Notes: a model not told the origin generated them from the letters alone. DNA of 64,000 bases from Paenibacillus sp. (GCA_017512705.1 JAFWEX010000072.1:19259-83258); one strand, 5' to 3'; shown: positions 38,362 to 48,849, numbered from the stretch's first letter. Program-made: numbers and translations.

Positions 38362-40044
38362 TTGTCTAAGAAAAATAATAATAACGAGAAGTTGATGATT
38401 TTTGCACTGGGCGGCGTAGGCGAAATTGGTAAAAACATGTATGTTATCCAATACGCAAATGACATTGTTGTCGTAGACGCTGGTCTTAAATTCCCTGAAG
38501 AAGATATGCTTGGTATTGATATTGTTATCCCCGACATTTCGTACTTGACTGAGAATCGTGATAAAGTACGAGGCATTGTTCTAACTCACGGACACGAGGA
38601 TCATATCGGCGGTTTGCCATATGTTCTCAAACACTTGAATGTTCCTGTATACGGAACCAAGCTTACTTTGGGTCTCGTAGAGAACAAATTGAAAGAAGCT
38701 AATTTGCTGGGTGAGACGAAACGTATTCTCATCAATGTAGATTCAGTGATCGAACTGGGTTCAACGCTGAAAGCATCGTTCTTTGCTACTAACCATAGTA
38801 TTCCGGATTCCGTCGGCGTATGCGTCGAAACACCGGAAGGTGCAGTTGTTCACACAGGTGACTTCAAATTTGATCATACGCCAGTGAATGGTCAATATGC
38901 GGATCTTCAACGTATGGCACAAATCGGGAGTAACGGCGTACTCGCGTTGTTGTCAGACAGTACCAATGCAGAGAAGCCTGGATTCACACCATCGGAGAAA
39001 AATGTAGGAATCGTGTTGGAAGATATCTTCCGTAAAGCAAGCCAGCGTGTCGTTGTTGCGACTTTTGCTTCCAACGTACATCGCATTCAGCAAGTGATCA
39101 ATGCAGCAGAGGTAACTGGAAGAAAAGTTGCAGTTATCGGACGCAGCATGGTAAATGTGGTTGGAATTGCTTCAGATCTAGGTTATCTTGAGATTCCGGA
39201 TGGTATGATCATTGAACCGGAAGAAGTAGGCAAAATGGCCGCAGATCGTGTGGTTATTCTGTGCACAGGTAGCCAGGGCGAGCCGATGTCTGCCTTAACG
39301 CGTATGGCGCGCTCTACACATCGCAAAGTGGATATCCTTCCAGGAGATACCGTTATCATTGCAGCAACCCCTGTACCAGGTAACGAGAAATATGTTGGTC
39401 GTACGATAGATGAGCTGTTCCGTCTTGGCGCACACGTGCATTACAGCGGTGCTAATAGCGGCGTTCACGTATCGGGTCACGGTAGTCAAGAAGAATTGAA
39501 GCTAATGCTCAATCTGATGAAACCGAAATACTTCCTGCCAATTCACGGTGAATTCCGGATGCAGCGTCGTCATGCGGTTCTTGCTGAATCGGTAGGAATT
39601 GATCCAGACAACATCTTCATTACAGACATTGGTGAAGTTGTAGAGATTCAAGGTGGAGCAGCGCGCAAAGCGGGTAAAGTAACCGCAGGTAACGTGTTGA
39701 TTGATGGTCTGGGTGTGGGTGACGTAGGTAACATTGTACTGCGTGATCGTAAGCTGTTGTCTCAGGATGGTATCCTTGTTGTTGTGGTCACGCTCAGCAA
39801 GCAGGATGGTAAAATTGTTTCCGGTCCTAACATCATCTCTCGCGGATTCGTGTATGTGCGTGAATCTGAAGGACTACTGGATGAGGCTAACCGCATTGTT
39901 AGCAGCACATTGCAGAAGCTCATGAGTGAAAATGTGAATGAGTGGGCATCCCTCAAAACGAATGTAAAAGATGCACTGGGACGTTTCCTCTATGAGCAAA
40001 CTCGTCGCAGACCGATGATTTTGCCAATCATTATGGAAGTTTAA
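38362..40044 (+). CDS. rnjB: Ribonuclease J (RnjB-type)
   Basis: Metallo-beta-lactamase/beta-CASP ribonuclease with endo- and 5'-3' exonuclease activity in the family. The zinc motif HGHEDH is at residues 76-81, HTGDFKFD follows, and the beta-CASP and C-terminal domains are complete (ends PMILPIIMEV). The segments GVGEIGKN, DIVIPDISYL and VHVSGHGSQEELKLM look more like RnjB than RnjA, and the place between dapA and tepA is that of rnjB. The start is TTG 38362 with AGGAGG at 38345-38350. 560 aa. Confidence 0.93.
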   Translation: MSKKNNNNEKLMIFALGGVGEIGKNMYVIQYANDIVVVDAGLKFPEEDMLGIDIVIPDISYLTENRDKVRGIVLTHGHEDHIGGLPYVLKHLNVPVYGTKLTLGLVENKLKEANLLGETKRILINVDSVIELGSTLKASFFATNHSIPDSVGVCVETPEGAVVHTGDFKFDHTPVNGQYADLQRMAQIGSNGVLALLSDSTNAEKPGFTPSEKNVGIVLEDIFRKASQRVVVATFASNVHRIQQVINAAEVTGRKVAVIGRSMVNVVGIASDLGYLEIPDGMIIEPEEVGKMAADRVVILCTGSQGEPMSALTRMARSTHRKVDILPGDTVIIAATPVPGNEKYVGRTIDELFRLGAHVHYSGANSGVHVSGHGSQEELKLMLNLMKPKYFLPIHGEFRMQRRHAVLAESVGIDPDNIFITDIGEVVEIQGGAARKAGKVTAGNVLIDGLGVGDVGNIVLRDRKLLSQDGILVVVVTLSKQDGKIVSGPNIISRGFVYVRESEGLLDEANRIVSSTLQKLMSENVNEWASLKTNVKDALGRFLYEQTRRRPMILPIIMEV

Positions 40045-40081
40045 ATGAAGATTATTCAAACCTATATATAGGCACACAGTC

Positions 40082-40135
40082 GCCCCTTTTCTACGAGTAA
40101 TATTGGACGGTTCCTCGTAGAGAAGGGGCTTTTTT
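40082..40135 (+). terminator. Terminator after rnjB
   Basis: GCCCCTTTTCTACGAG at 40082-40097 pairs with CTCGTAGAGAAGGGGC at 40114-40129 (near perfect), followed by TTTTTT. Confidence 0.93.
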
Positions 40136-40276
40136 GCGTTTTTAGGGAAATAGGAACCGTTTTGAAGGCAGATCCATGGAAATGATTGTGCAGGTAAAGT
40201 ATAAGCTTGTTGGTAGATTCCCCATACTAAGGTAAAGATAAACCATTACATCGTTCAGGAGAAGGAGACTGCATAA

Positions 40277-41050
40277 ATGAATAAATATATGAATGACAAG
40301 CAAACACCACAATCCAATCAGCCCGAGACAGAGGCTCCAGAGACGCCAATGCAGGAGGAAAAACAAGTTTCGCCCGTGACGGAGTCGATTCAGCAGTTTG
40401 GGCAAACTCAATCCCCAGCTAGTGAATCCAATATTTACTGCGTGACGATTATTGGTCAGGTAGAGGGGCATTTGATTTTACCACCGCAAAACAAAACAAC
40501 CAAGTATGAACATATCATTCCCCAGCTTGTAGCAGCAGAACAAAATCCAAAAATTGAAGGCATTCTCATTATTCTCAATACGGTAGGTGGAGACGTGGAA
40601 GCAGGGCTGGCCATTGCGGAGATGATTGCTTCTTTGAGTAAACCAACCGTGACGGTGGTTATTGGGGGAGGACATAGTATTGGTGTGCCGATTGCTGTTG
40701 CTTCGACATATTCCCTTATTGCTGGAAGTGCCACAATGACGATTCATCCGATTCGTATGAACGGACTTGTGATCAGTGTACCACAAACATTCGAATACAT
40801 GGAAAAAATGCAGGAACGAGTTGTCCGTTTTGTAACATCACACTCCAACATATCCGAAGATATGTTCAAAGAACTGATGTTTAAGACAGGGGAGTTGAAC
40901 CGCGATATTGGAACAGCTGTAGGCAGTTCTGATGCAGTAAAATATGGACTGATGGATGCTGTTGGCGGCATTGGTCAAGCAATTACACAATTAAATAAAC
41001 TTATGGGAGAAAAAAGACAGATGATACAAGCAGGGGGATACACGCAATGA
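40277..41050 (+). CDS. tepA: ClpP-like serine protease TepA (YmfB)
   Basis: ClpP-family peptidase of 257 aa (translocation-enhancing protein group). It has a low-complexity N-terminus (about 1-50, Gln/Glu/Pro-rich) and a crotonase-like ClpP fold with [19 protein letters not shown] and the nucleophile Ser in [15 protein letters not shown]. No signal peptide. ATG 40277 has AAGGAG at 40262-40267. Overlaps ylzJ by 4 bases. In B. subtilis it sits before spoIIIE and has been linked to protein export and spore outgrowth. Confidence 0.9.
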   Translation: MNKYMNDKQTPQSNQPETEAPETPMQEEKQVSPVTESIQQFGQTQSPASESNIYCVTIIGQVEGHLILPPQNKTTKYEHIIPQLVAAEQNPKIEGILIILNTVGGDVEAGLAIAEMIASLSKPTVTVVIGGGHSIGVPIAVASTYSLIAGSATMTIHPIRMNGLVISVPQTFEYMEKMQERVVRFVTSHSNISEDMFKELMFKTGELNRDIGTAVGSSDAVKYGLMDAVGGIGQAITQLNKLMGEKRQMIQAGGYTQ

Positions 41051-41280
41051 CAACGATGTATACCGTCATGCCCCCGGAGCAACTATGGTCAGGAATGTGG
41101 ACGGAGGCTGAGGAGACAAAAGAGATCCGCATGAATGGTTTGTTGATGCAGGTTAGACCGTTGAATGATACGGAAGCCGTAATTGTACGTCTGCTTGACT
41201 GTCCGCTTGATGCGTATTTGAATCCGGCCAACCTACCGGGCTCAACAGTACCGCTCTCGGGTAACACGAGTCCAACATAA
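41047..41280 (+). CDS. ylzJ: YlzJ-like small protein
   Basis: A 77-residue protein beginning [18 protein letters not shown] and containing [20 protein letters not shown], the pattern of the short YlzJ family found between tepA and spoIIIE in Bacillales. It starts within the tepA stop (ATGA). No membrane segment or known domain. Function unknown. Confidence 0.8.
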   Translation: MTTMYTVMPPEQLWSGMWTEAEETKEIRMNGLLMQVRPLNDTEAVIVRLLDCPLDAYLNPANLPGSTVPLSGNTSPT

Positions 41281-41338
41281 CGCGACGGATTCAGACAAAT
41301 GGCGCATAAAAAGAACATATGTACGGATTATATTTGTA

Positions 41339-41347
41339 TGGTATAAT
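41339..41347 (+). promoter_or_regulatory. Extended -10 promoter before spoIIIE
   Basis: TGGTATAAT at 41339-41347, 24 bases before the TTG start. There is no good -35 at the expected distance, so it relies on the extended -10 (TGn). Confidence 0.5.
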
Positions 41348-41370
41348 ATTCTTCTGGGGGTGACCTGATT

Positions 41371-44151
41371 TTGGCCAGAAGAAAAAAGAGGAAAAAGAAG
41401 GGTGCCGGATTTAGCGGCGTCTTAAAATATGAAATTTACGGCATTGTGCTTATCACACTGGCTGTTATAGCACTATCTGGAGAAGCCACCGTAGGACGAT
41501 CGCTTTCCAAGATGTTTGGACTGATGCTTGGTAAGTTTTATTTTGCGATTCCACTGGTGGGTATTTATTACGGTTTAATGGTGATGATTCACCGAAAGTG
41601 GCCGAGTGGCTGGACTTCTCGCAAGACTGGACTGGTCTTGCTGGTTTTTGCTTTAACCCTAATGAGTACAATTTCCGCAATGCATCAGAAGTTGATCCCA
41701 GTCGGGGCGCTTGAGCCGGGAGCGGTTTTGACCCAAGTACATAATGATATGCAAACTGAACTTCTAACACCTGCTGCACCGGGGGAACGCGATTCCATGC
41801 TGAATAAGGACATCAGTGGAGGATACCTGGGTGCGGGTCAGTTCGCTTTGTTCTTGTGGTTGTTCGGTAGTCTTGGTGCAAGGCTCATTATGATTGTTAT
41901 GTTTGTGATCAGTTTCATGCTTATTACCAGTTTGTCATATGTGGATTTGATACGGATTTTCCGAACAAAAATTTGGGACGCTGGTAGTTCCATGTACAAA
42001 AAGCTGGAGTCAAGACCATCAAGACGTGTTTCTTCAAGCTCTGCGAACGCTAAAAAAGGCAACGCTCGGAAATTGGCAACTGTCCCAGTCGACGACGAAG
42101 AGGAAGACGATGAGCACGATCTGTACGATTCCCAAGAAGGGCAACTGCCAAAACGTAAAGCTCCGATCTTCTTCCAACTTTTTGGCAAATGGGGGGCTGA
42201 GCGTCAGTCAGCGGACTTGAAGAACCAATCTGAAGAGCTGGATGTGCCCGAGTCAGAACAAGTTGTTTATCGGGCTGGGGCTGGACGGGAGTCGTCTACG
42301 GAGACATGGTATGAAGAGTCTGAAACGGTAAACAAAGGAAGCGCTGCAGCCGCAGTAGGTGCAGTAGACCCGGTAATCCAGTCCAGAGCTGACTCTGCAC
42401 CGATCATCCGTGACTTTTTTGAACATGTTAGAGCGGAAGACTCACATAAGGATGACGATCTGGATGATGCATATCCGTTCCCGGATGACCTGAGCGATAA
42501 CGGTAGCACCGCGGATCAAGCTGACCGAGGCGACATTAAATTTACAGATGAAGTGGTCGAAGCAGATTGGACTGATGCGCATGGTTCAACAGAGGTGCTG
42601 CAAGATGAGGCTCAACATCATATATCTGATGGAGAACCTTTGGGAGAGGGAGTTGACCCTGCGTCGGAAGAGGGCATTATGGGAGCAGATCCTTTGCAAC
42701 CAGTCACACCGCCTCCTCCTCCACCGAAGCCGTATAAGCTGCCTTCATTCCGTCTTTTGGCCAAGCCTAATAACGGAGGGAAGGGCGGAGACCAGAAGGA
42801 TTATATGCAGACCGCACGCAAGCTGGAGGCGACCTTAGAAAGCTTCGGTGTACGTGCCAAAGTGCTGGAGGTTGTCCGAGGCCCGGCAGTGACAAGGTAT
42901 GAAATACAACCTGATATTGGTGTCAAGGTTAGCCGGATTGTTAGTCTGACAGATGATATCGCTCTCGCCTTGGCTGCTAAGGATATTCGGATGGAGGCGC
43001 CGATTCCTGGGAAATCTGCTATTGGTATAGAAGTTCCAAATGGTGAGGTGTCGGTAGTAACGATGCGAGAAGTTATGGAGACAGCAACCTTCCAAGAAGC
43101 TGAATCCAAAGTAACGATTGCTTTTGGCCGGGATATATCAGGTCAGACCATTATAGGTAACCTGGCTCGAATGCCCCATTTGCTCGTGGCAGGCGCTACC
43201 GGATCAGGAAAATCGGTATGTATTAACGGCATTATCACCAGCATTCTGTACAAAGCCAAACCGGATGAAGTCAAATTTCTGATGGTCGATCCCAAAATGG
43301 TCGAACTGAATGTATATAACGGAATTCCCCATCTGATGGCCCCGGTTGTGACCGATCCGAAGAGGGCATCACTGGCACTTAAGAAAATCGTAGTGGAGAT
43401 GGAGAAAAGATATGAACTCTTCTCCAAATCAGGTACACGTAACGTCGAGGGATACAATAATCTGATGAAGGATAACCCGGCAGCGGTACTTCCTTATATT
43501 GTAGTTATTGTAGACGAGTTGGCTGACTTGATGATGGTAGCCGCCGGAGATGTAGAGGATGCGATTGCCCGTCTTGCGCAGATGGCTCGTGCAGCCGGCA
43601 TCCATCTTATCATTGCGACGCAGCGACCTTCTGTGGATGTTATTACGGGGGTAATCAAAGCGAATATTCCTTCACGGATTGCCTTTGGAGTATCCTCACA
43701 GGTCGATTCACGTACTATTCTGGATATGGGTGGAGCGGAGAAACTGCTAGGTCGCGGTGACATGTTATTCATGCCAATGGGCGCTTCCAAACCGATTCGT
43801 GTTCAGGGTGCATTTATGAGTGATGAAGAGGTCGAAAATATCGTCAATTACGTTCGTGGGCAAGGTGAAGCGCAGTATGATGAATCGCTCGTTCCAGAAG
43901 TGGACGACTCCAATCAGGCCACCGAAGAAGTACAAGATGAGCTGTATGAGCAAGCTGTACAGATCATTTTAGAAGCAAAACAAGCTTCGGTCTCACTCTT
44001 GCAGCGACGGATGCGGGTTGGATATACGCGTGCTGCTCGCTTGATTGATTCCATGGAAGCCAGAGGGATCATTGGGCCGTATGAGGGCAGCAAGCCGCGT
44101 GAAGTGCTGGTATCGTTAGAACAGTATCAACAAAACAAAATAAGCTCGTAG
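41371..44151 (+). CDS. spoIIIE: DNA translocase SpoIIIE/FtsK
   Basis: Membrane-anchored motor that pumps chromosome DNA across the division or sporulation septum. Hydrophobic N-terminal segments (about 20-200), a long acidic linker (about 220-440), a Pro run ([15 protein letters not shown]), then the motor with Walker [11 protein letters not shown] (near residue 610), [10 protein letters not shown] and [13 protein letters not shown], and a C-terminal gamma winged helix ([18 protein letters not shown]). The start is TTG 41371 with GGGGGTGA. At 926 aa it is about 140 longer than B. subtilis SpoIIIE, mostly linker. Called SpoIIIE from gene order. Confidence 0.93.
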   Translation: MARRKKRKKKGAGFSGVLKYEIYGIVLITLAVIALSGEATVGRSLSKMFGLMLGKFYFAIPLVGIYYGLMVMIHRKWPSGWTSRKTGLVLLVFALTLMSTISAMHQKLIPVGALEPGAVLTQVHNDMQTELLTPAAPGERDSMLNKDISGGYLGAGQFALFLWLFGSLGARLIMIVMFVISFMLITSLSYVDLIRIFRTKIWDAGSSMYKKLESRPSRRVSSSSANAKKGNARKLATVPVDDEEEDDEHDLYDSQEGQLPKRKAPIFFQLFGKWGAERQSADLKNQSEELDVPESEQVVYRAGAGRESSTETWYEESETVNKGSAAAAVGAVDPVIQSRADSAPIIRDFFEHVRAEDSHKDDDLDDAYPFPDDLSDNGSTADQADRGDIKFTDEVVEADWTDAHGSTEVLQDEAQHHISDGEPLGEGVDPASEEGIMGADPLQPVTPPPPPPKPYKLPSFRLLAKPNNGGKGGDQKDYMQTARKLEATLESFGVRAKVLEVVRGPAVTRYEIQPDIGVKVSRIVSLTDDIALALAAKDIRMEAPIPGKSAIGIEVPNGEVSVVTMREVMETATFQEAESKVTIAFGRDISGQTIIGNLARMPHLLVAGATGSGKSVCINGIITSILYKAKPDEVKFLMVDPKMVELNVYNGIPHLMAPVVTDPKRASLALKKIVVEMEKRYELFSKSGTRNVEGYNNLMKDNPAAVLPYIVVIVDELADLMMVAAGDVEDAIARLAQMARAAGIHLIIATQRPSVDVITGVIKANIPSRIAFGVSSQVDSRTILDMGGAEKLLGRGDMLFMPMGASKPIRVQGAFMSDEEVENIVNYVRGQGEAQYDESLVPEVDDSNQATEEVQDELYEQAVQIILEAKQASVSLLQRRMRVGYTRAARLIDSMEARGIIGPYEGSKPREVLVSLEQYQQNKISS

Positions 44152-44165
44152 AGAAGCGCAAAGGG

Positions 44166-44194
44166 CCTTCAACCATTATGGTTGAAGGTTTTTT
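44166..44194 (+). terminator. Terminator after spoIIIE
   Basis: CCTTCAACC at 44166-44174, a 5-base loop, GGTTGAAGG at 44180-44188, then TTTTTT. Confidence 0.95.
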
Positions 44195-44248
44195 GTTGTG
44201 TAGAATCGTTGGAGTCTGCCAATTGCTCCAGAGTTCGGATGATTTGGT

Positions 44249-44278
44249 GCATAGGAAGCAGGTCTGCTTGTCATAATA
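44249..44278 (+). promoter_or_regulatory. Sigma-G-type promoter for sleB
   Basis: GCATA at 44249-44253, an 18-base spacer and CATAATA at 44272-44278 match the forespore sigma-G pattern (gyATr, then cATnnTA). sleB of B. subtilis is a sigma-G gene, which supports the call. Confidence 0.72.
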
Positions 44279-44327
44279 ACGTTAGCGATTCTGTTAAATC
44301 CCACAAGAGAAAGGTAGAGCATAGTCG

Positions 44328-45152
44328 ATGCGAAAAATGAACCTATGGCTTTTCACTGCTATTTTGCTGATCGCTGCGCTGGGAATCCGATATTTACTCC
44401 CTGAGCATACAGCACCTCAACAGGCAGTTCAGAACAACACTCCGGCAGAGGAAAACGCAATGCCGACCTTCAGTAACAATACTGTGAAATACGGCAGTTA
44501 CGGCCAGGATGTATATGAACTTCAGGGCCGCCTGAAGTATTTGGGTTTCTACAATGGCAAAATCGATAGTAATTTTGGTAGCAAAACGCTCAAATCAGTG
44601 AAATGGTTCCAAGCTGAATTTGGAATGAAGGTAGACGGCGTGGTTGGAGCAAAAACAAAATTGAAGCTGTACAATGCCAGCACCAAGTGGTCACCTACAG
44701 AACCCCCTTTGCATAAAGGCGGATCTAGCGGAGGCGGAAGTGGAAATACGGCTAATAAAGAGCAGGATAATATGGGGTCTGCCAATTCGCTGGGTCTCAC
44801 CGAAAACGAACTCAAGATTATGGCGAATGCCGTATATGGCGAAGCTCGTGGGGAACCGTTTGAAGGACAGGTGGCGGTAGCGGCTGTAATTTTGAATCGC
44901 GTAAATGACGCCAATTTTCCATCTACTCCTTCAGGGGTCATTTTTCAGCCGGGCGCATTTACAGCTGTAGCGGATGGACAAATTTATTTGGAACCTAACG
45001 AGCAGGCTAAAAAAGCTGTAGAACAAGCTTTGAATGGATGGGACCCTTCCGGTGGATGCTTGTATTATTTCAACCCTAGAACAGCTACTTCCAAATGGAT
45101 TTGGACACGTCCACAGGTGAAAACCATCGGACAGCATATCTTCTGTATGTAA
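44328..45152 (+). CDS. sleB: Spore cortex-lytic enzyme SleB
   Basis: Lytic transglycosylase that opens spore cortex peptidoglycan at germination. N-terminal hydrophobic signal (about 5-22), a peptidoglycan-binding domain (YGSYGQDVYELQGRLKYLGFYNG, about 55-110), a Ser/Gly linker, and a C-terminal SleB/CwlJ hydrolase domain (MANAVYGEARGEPFEGQVAVAAVILNRV). ATG 44328 or 44337 could be the start. YpeB, its usual partner gene, is not adjacent. In B. subtilis sleB lies elsewhere, so the position is lineage-specific. Confidence 0.92.
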   Translation: MRKMNLWLFTAILLIAALGIRYLLPEHTAPQQAVQNNTPAEENAMPTFSNNTVKYGSYGQDVYELQGRLKYLGFYNGKIDSNFGSKTLKSVKWFQAEFGMKVDGVVGAKTKLKLYNASTKWSPTEPPLHKGGSSGGGSGNTANKEQDNMGSANSLGLTENELKIMANAVYGEARGEPFEGQVAVAAVILNRVNDANFPSTPSGVIFQPGAFTAVADGQIYLEPNEQAKKAVEQALNGWDPSGGCLYYFNPRTATSKWIWTRPQVKTIGQHIFCM

Positions 45153-45158
45153 TTGGCG

Positions 45159-45202
45159 GAGAAGCAACCAGGAGGCATGACTTCGGTTGCTTCTTGGCTT
45201 TT
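45159..45202 (+). terminator. Probable terminator after sleB
   Basis: GAAGCAACC at 45161-45169 pairs perfectly with GGTTGCTTC at 45185-45193. The T-rich tail (TTGGCTTTT) is interrupted. Confidence 0.6.
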
Positions 45203-45278
45203 GAATGGTTTAAAATGGTGGTTACGTTTAAGCTTGTTGGGATTGGTTCTAAATGACGCCGTAAAGGGGTTTTGACAC

Positions 45279-46562
45279 TTGAATACCGCAGAATTCGAAC
45301 GGAGTAGCCAGAAAAAGTTACGAATACATGTACTTCCAACCAAACGTTTCAAAACATTCGCGATTTCCTTGTATGCCGGAGTTCCTCTACGTGAGAACAC
45401 GGTTACTCCTGTGGCGTTGACACCGTTTGTACTAAGACGAGGGACCGAATCTTATCCGGAAACAACGCAGTTTCGAGAGCAATTAGAACATCTGTATGGA
45501 GCGGGATTTGGTTTTGACGTCTACAAACGTGGCGATTATCAGATTGTGCAGTTCCGCATGGATACCATTAACGATTCTTTTGTCGGCGGCGGAGAGCAGC
45601 AGCTTCTGGATCGTTCATTTGCGTTTCTAGGCGAAGTACTGACCAAGCCTGCACGCGAAAATGGGCACTTCAAAGCGTCGTACGTACAGGCTGAACGAGA
45701 GACGGTTCGTAAAAAGCTGGAGTCGATTATTAATGACAAAATGCGTTATGCGGCTGAGCGCTGTATTGAAGAAATGTGCAAGCATGAGCCATACAGACTT
45801 CACCCACTAGGAGAACGAAAAGCGCTACCAGCTATTGATGCTTCCGAGCTAACCTCTTCTTATGAGAATTGGTTAAGGGAAGCGAGTATGGACCTGTATG
45901 TGGTTGGAGATACGACCCTTGAAGAAGTGGAAGAACTTGTGCAGCGTCATTTCAATCTGGAACGCACATCTTCCTCCGATTATCAGGCTCAGGTGGCGGT
46001 TCGTGGGGATGAAGAGACGAATACGGTTATTGAACGGCTGAACATTGGTCAGGGCAAGCTGAATATGGGTCTGCGCACGTCCATTACGTATGCTGATGAC
46101 CGATACGCTGCAGCACTGATGTATAACGGGATTCTCGGTGGATACCCTCATTCCAAGTTGTTTGTCAATGTTCGTGAAAAGGAAAGCTTGGCCTATTATG
46201 CATCTTCCAGATATGATGGGCACAAAGGTATTGCTACGATTCAATCGGGGATTGAAATCCCCAACTATGAAAAAGCAGTCACCATTATCAAGCAACAGCT
46301 TGAGGAAATGAAACATGGTCATATCACCGATCTGGAGATGTCACAGACCAAAGCGATGATTCGCAATCTGCTGAGGGAAATGCAGGATGCTGCCTTTGAA
46401 ATGATTGCTTACGATTTTAACCGTCAGTTGTCTGGTAAGGAGAGAACAGCTGAGGAGCTGCTTGCTCAAATCGAGCAGATCAGTAAGCAGGATGTTCGTG
46501 AAGCCGCAGAGCAGTTCCGTCTGGATACGATCTATTTCTTGCGGGACGAGAAGGGGGAGTAA
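45279..46562 (+). CDS. ymfF: M16-family protein YmfF, lacking the zinc motif
   Basis: A 427-residue M16-type two-domain protein. At the place of the HxxEH zinc motif it reads FREQLEHLYGAG, so the zinc-binding residues are missing and it is probably not catalytic. The second half, with REKESLAYYASSRYDGHKG, matches the Arg/Tyr region of M16 enzymes. The start is TTG 45279 with AAAGGGG at 45263-45269. It is followed 2 bases later by ymfH, which has an intact site. An inactive partner subunit, as in other M16 heterodimers, is likely. Confidence 0.85.
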   Translation: MNTAEFERSSQKKLRIHVLPTKRFKTFAISLYAGVPLRENTVTPVALTPFVLRRGTESYPETTQFREQLEHLYGAGFGFDVYKRGDYQIVQFRMDTINDSFVGGGEQQLLDRSFAFLGEVLTKPARENGHFKASYVQAERETVRKKLESIINDKMRYAAERCIEEMCKHEPYRLHPLGERKALPAIDASELTSSYENWLREASMDLYVVGDTTLEEVEELVQRHFNLERTSSSDYQAQVAVRGDEETNTVIERLNIGQGKLNMGLRTSITYADDRYAAALMYNGILGGYPHSKLFVNVREKESLAYYASSRYDGHKGIATIQSGIEIPNYEKAVTIIKQQLEEMKHGHITDLEMSQTKAMIRNLLREMQDAAFEMIAYDFNRQLSGKERTAEELLAQIEQISKQDVREAAEQFRLDTIYFLRDEKGE

Positions 46563-46564
46563 TC

Positions 46565-47845
46565 GTGGAGAGCATTCGGTATGAACATCTTCAGGAAACA
46601 TTGTATTACGAAGTGATGGATAATGGACTGCATGTCTATGTTTTGCCCAAACCAGGCTTCCAGAAAACATATGCCACTTTTGCGACTAAATATGGGTCAG
46701 TGGATAACCACTTTCAAGTGGAAGGACAGGACGAAGTGAGGGTACCCGATGGCATTGCTCATTTTCTGGAGCACAAAATGTTTGAGGAACCAACGGGTGA
46801 TATTTTTGCAACGTTTGCTTCTCATGGCGCTTCGGCAAATGCATTCACGAGTTTCGATCAAACTGTATACTTGTTCTCGGCAACTGAAAATATAAATGAA
46901 AATATACAAACATTAGTTGATTTTGTGCAAAATCCGTATTTCACAGACCAAAATGTCGATAAGGAAAAAGGCATCATTGAACAAGAAATTAATATGTACG
47001 CTGATAATCCGGATTGGCGGGTCTATTTCGGATTAATCGAAGCGATGTATCAAAAACATCCGGTGCATATTGACATTGCGGGCACTGTTGAATCCATTAA
47101 CACGATTACCAAAGAAACGTTGTATACGTGTTATAACACATTTTACCATCCCAGCAATATGCTTTTGTTTGTCGTGGGCGGTGTGGATCCTGAGCAAGTC
47201 ATCGGTATGGTTCGATCTAATCAGGCACAGAAGAATTACGAGCCGCAGGGTCAGATTCAGCGCTTTTTTGAGCCTGAACCCGAGCAGGTTAGAGAGACAA
47301 GACGCGAGGCTAGGTTATCCGTTTCCCTGCCAAAATGTTTGTTTGGATTTAAGGAAACAGAAGTTGGGCTTGCAGGAGAAGCGCTTTTGCGCCGGGATAC
47401 AACCACGCAGTTGATGATGGATCTATTGTTTGGGTCAAGCACACGGCTGTTTCAGAAGCTTTATGATGAAGATCTGATCTCAGACAGCTTCGGGCACGAT
47501 TATATCAGTTCGCCACAGTATGCCTTCTCTGCAGTAGGTGGAGATACCAAGGATCCGGATCAACTGTTGAACAGGATACGTGAAGAAGTGGACGTGTTGG
47601 TAGAAAAAGGGTTCGACGCTGCCGACTTTGAACGTGCGCGCAAAAAGAAAATCGGTGGGTATTTGCGGATGTTGAATTCACCCGAGAATATCGCCAATGA
47701 ATTTACGCGTATGCAATTCCGTGGCAGTGACTTTTTCAATATGCTTTCGCTCTACGAATCAATTACGTTGGAAGATGTGAATCAAAGACTAAAAGAGCAT
47801 ATACGCTGGGATCAACTGGCTGTATCGCTCGTTGTGAGTCCTTAA
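46565..47845 (+). CDS. ymfH: M16 zinc protease YmfH
   Basis: A 426-residue M16 peptidase with an intact HFLEH zinc motif (HFLEHKMFEEPTGD, near residue 65), the distal Glu in EKGIIEQEINMYADNPDW and a C-terminal M16 domain. The start is GTG 46565 with AAGGGGGAG. It is coupled to ymfF, and the pair is conserved in Bacillales upstream of ymfI. Substrate unknown. Confidence 0.92.
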   Translation: MESIRYEHLQETLYYEVMDNGLHVYVLPKPGFQKTYATFATKYGSVDNHFQVEGQDEVRVPDGIAHFLEHKMFEEPTGDIFATFASHGASANAFTSFDQTVYLFSATENINENIQTLVDFVQNPYFTDQNVDKEKGIIEQEINMYADNPDWRVYFGLIEAMYQKHPVHIDIAGTVESINTITKETLYTCYNTFYHPSNMLLFVVGGVDPEQVIGMVRSNQAQKNYEPQGQIQRFFEPEPEQVRETRREARLSVSLPKCLFGFKETEVGLAGEALLRRDTTTQLMMDLLFGSSTRLFQKLYDEDLISDSFGHDYISSPQYAFSAVGGDTKDPDQLLNRIREEVDVLVEKGFDAADFERARKKKIGGYLRMLNSPENIANEFTRMQFRGSDFFNMLSLYESITLEDVNQRLKEHIRWDQLAVSLVVSP

Positions 47846-47915
47846 CCTGGAGAGGGAACTGGACGATTTAAAAGTTATAAATGGGCTGAAGTGAACAGCT
47901 ATTGGGGGGACGACA

Positions 47916-48665
47916 ATGAAAGCTATTGGGGAAATGACTGTGCTCGTTACCGGCGCAAGTGGGGGAATCGGAGCAGCGATTGCAGAGCGATTTGCCAGTG
48001 TTGGTATGAACGTTGTATTGCACTACATGAAATCACATGAAGCAGCTAATGAAGCAGCAAGACGTTGCATGGAGAAGGGGAACGGACGCATTATGACGGT
48101 TTCCGCAGATCTTCGCAGCAGGGAACAGATTCAGCGTATGCGGGAGAAGCTAGCGTCGCATGAGCTGTTGCCAGATATTCTTGTAAATAATGCTGGGATA
48201 TCCCATTATGGTCTGCTCGCGGATGTGACAGACGAAATCTGGGATGAAGTGATGGCAATTAATCTGAAAGGTACTTTTCTATGTACACAGGAGATGATGC
48301 CGTATATGATCTCCCAGCGATATGGTCGAATTATTAACGTATCGTCCATTTGGGGATTGTCAGGTGCATCCTGTGAGGTGCTCTATTCAACGACCAAGGG
48401 TGGAGTCAATGCCTTTACCAAGGCACTCGCCAAAGAGCTGGCTCCGTCCGGCGTTACGGTGAACGCTGTTGCTCCCGGGGCAGTTCAGACCACGATGTTA
48501 GACCACCTTGATCAGAGTGAATTGAAGATGTTGGAAGAAGAAATTCCTGCAGGGCGATTGGCGCAGCCGGACGAAATTTCGTCACTGGTTTATTTTCTTG
48601 CGTTGCCTGAGTCGGGTTATATCAATGGACAGATCATCAGCCCTAATGGAGGATGGTTAACTTAA
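47916..48665 (+). CDS. ymfI: Short-chain reductase YmfI (EF-P 5-aminopentanone reductase type)
   Basis: A 249-residue SDR enzyme with the NAD(P) loop VTGASGGIGAAIA, LVNNAG, catalytic Ser in INVSSIWG and YSTTK as the YxxxK site. In B. subtilis YmfI completes the 5-aminopentanol modification on a lysine of elongation factor P. The location after ymfH supports this more than a FabG role, but the two are hard to separate by sequence. ATG 47916 has GGGGGGA. Confidence 0.85.
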   Translation: MKAIGEMTVLVTGASGGIGAAIAERFASVGMNVVLHYMKSHEAANEAARRCMEKGNGRIMTVSADLRSREQIQRMREKLASHELLPDILVNNAGISHYGLLADVTDEIWDEVMAINLKGTFLCTQEMMPYMISQRYGRIINVSSIWGLSGASCEVLYSTTKGGVNAFTKALAKELAPSGVTVNAVAPGAVQTTMLDHLDQSELKMLEEEIPAGRLAQPDEISSLVYFLALPESGYINGQIISPNGGWLT

Positions 48666-48849
48666 ATCTGTGTCTATAAAAGAATAACTTAGGCTCCCAT
48701 TGGTACGTAAGTAAAAGATTAAAGGTATAGTGTTCGTTGTTCAACACGGACCGTTATTTTATTTCAATAGCCTGTATATAAAATGCCCGGCAAGCGCATA
48801 TTACAACTGTTGATTTTAAATCTCATGCGTCAGCTAAGGAGGATTTATC

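Noticed and set aside
47916-48665. Calling the SDR gene fabG
   Set aside because: The ymfH-ymfI-ymfJ context favours the EF-P modification reductase, and no fatty-acid synthesis genes are adjacent.
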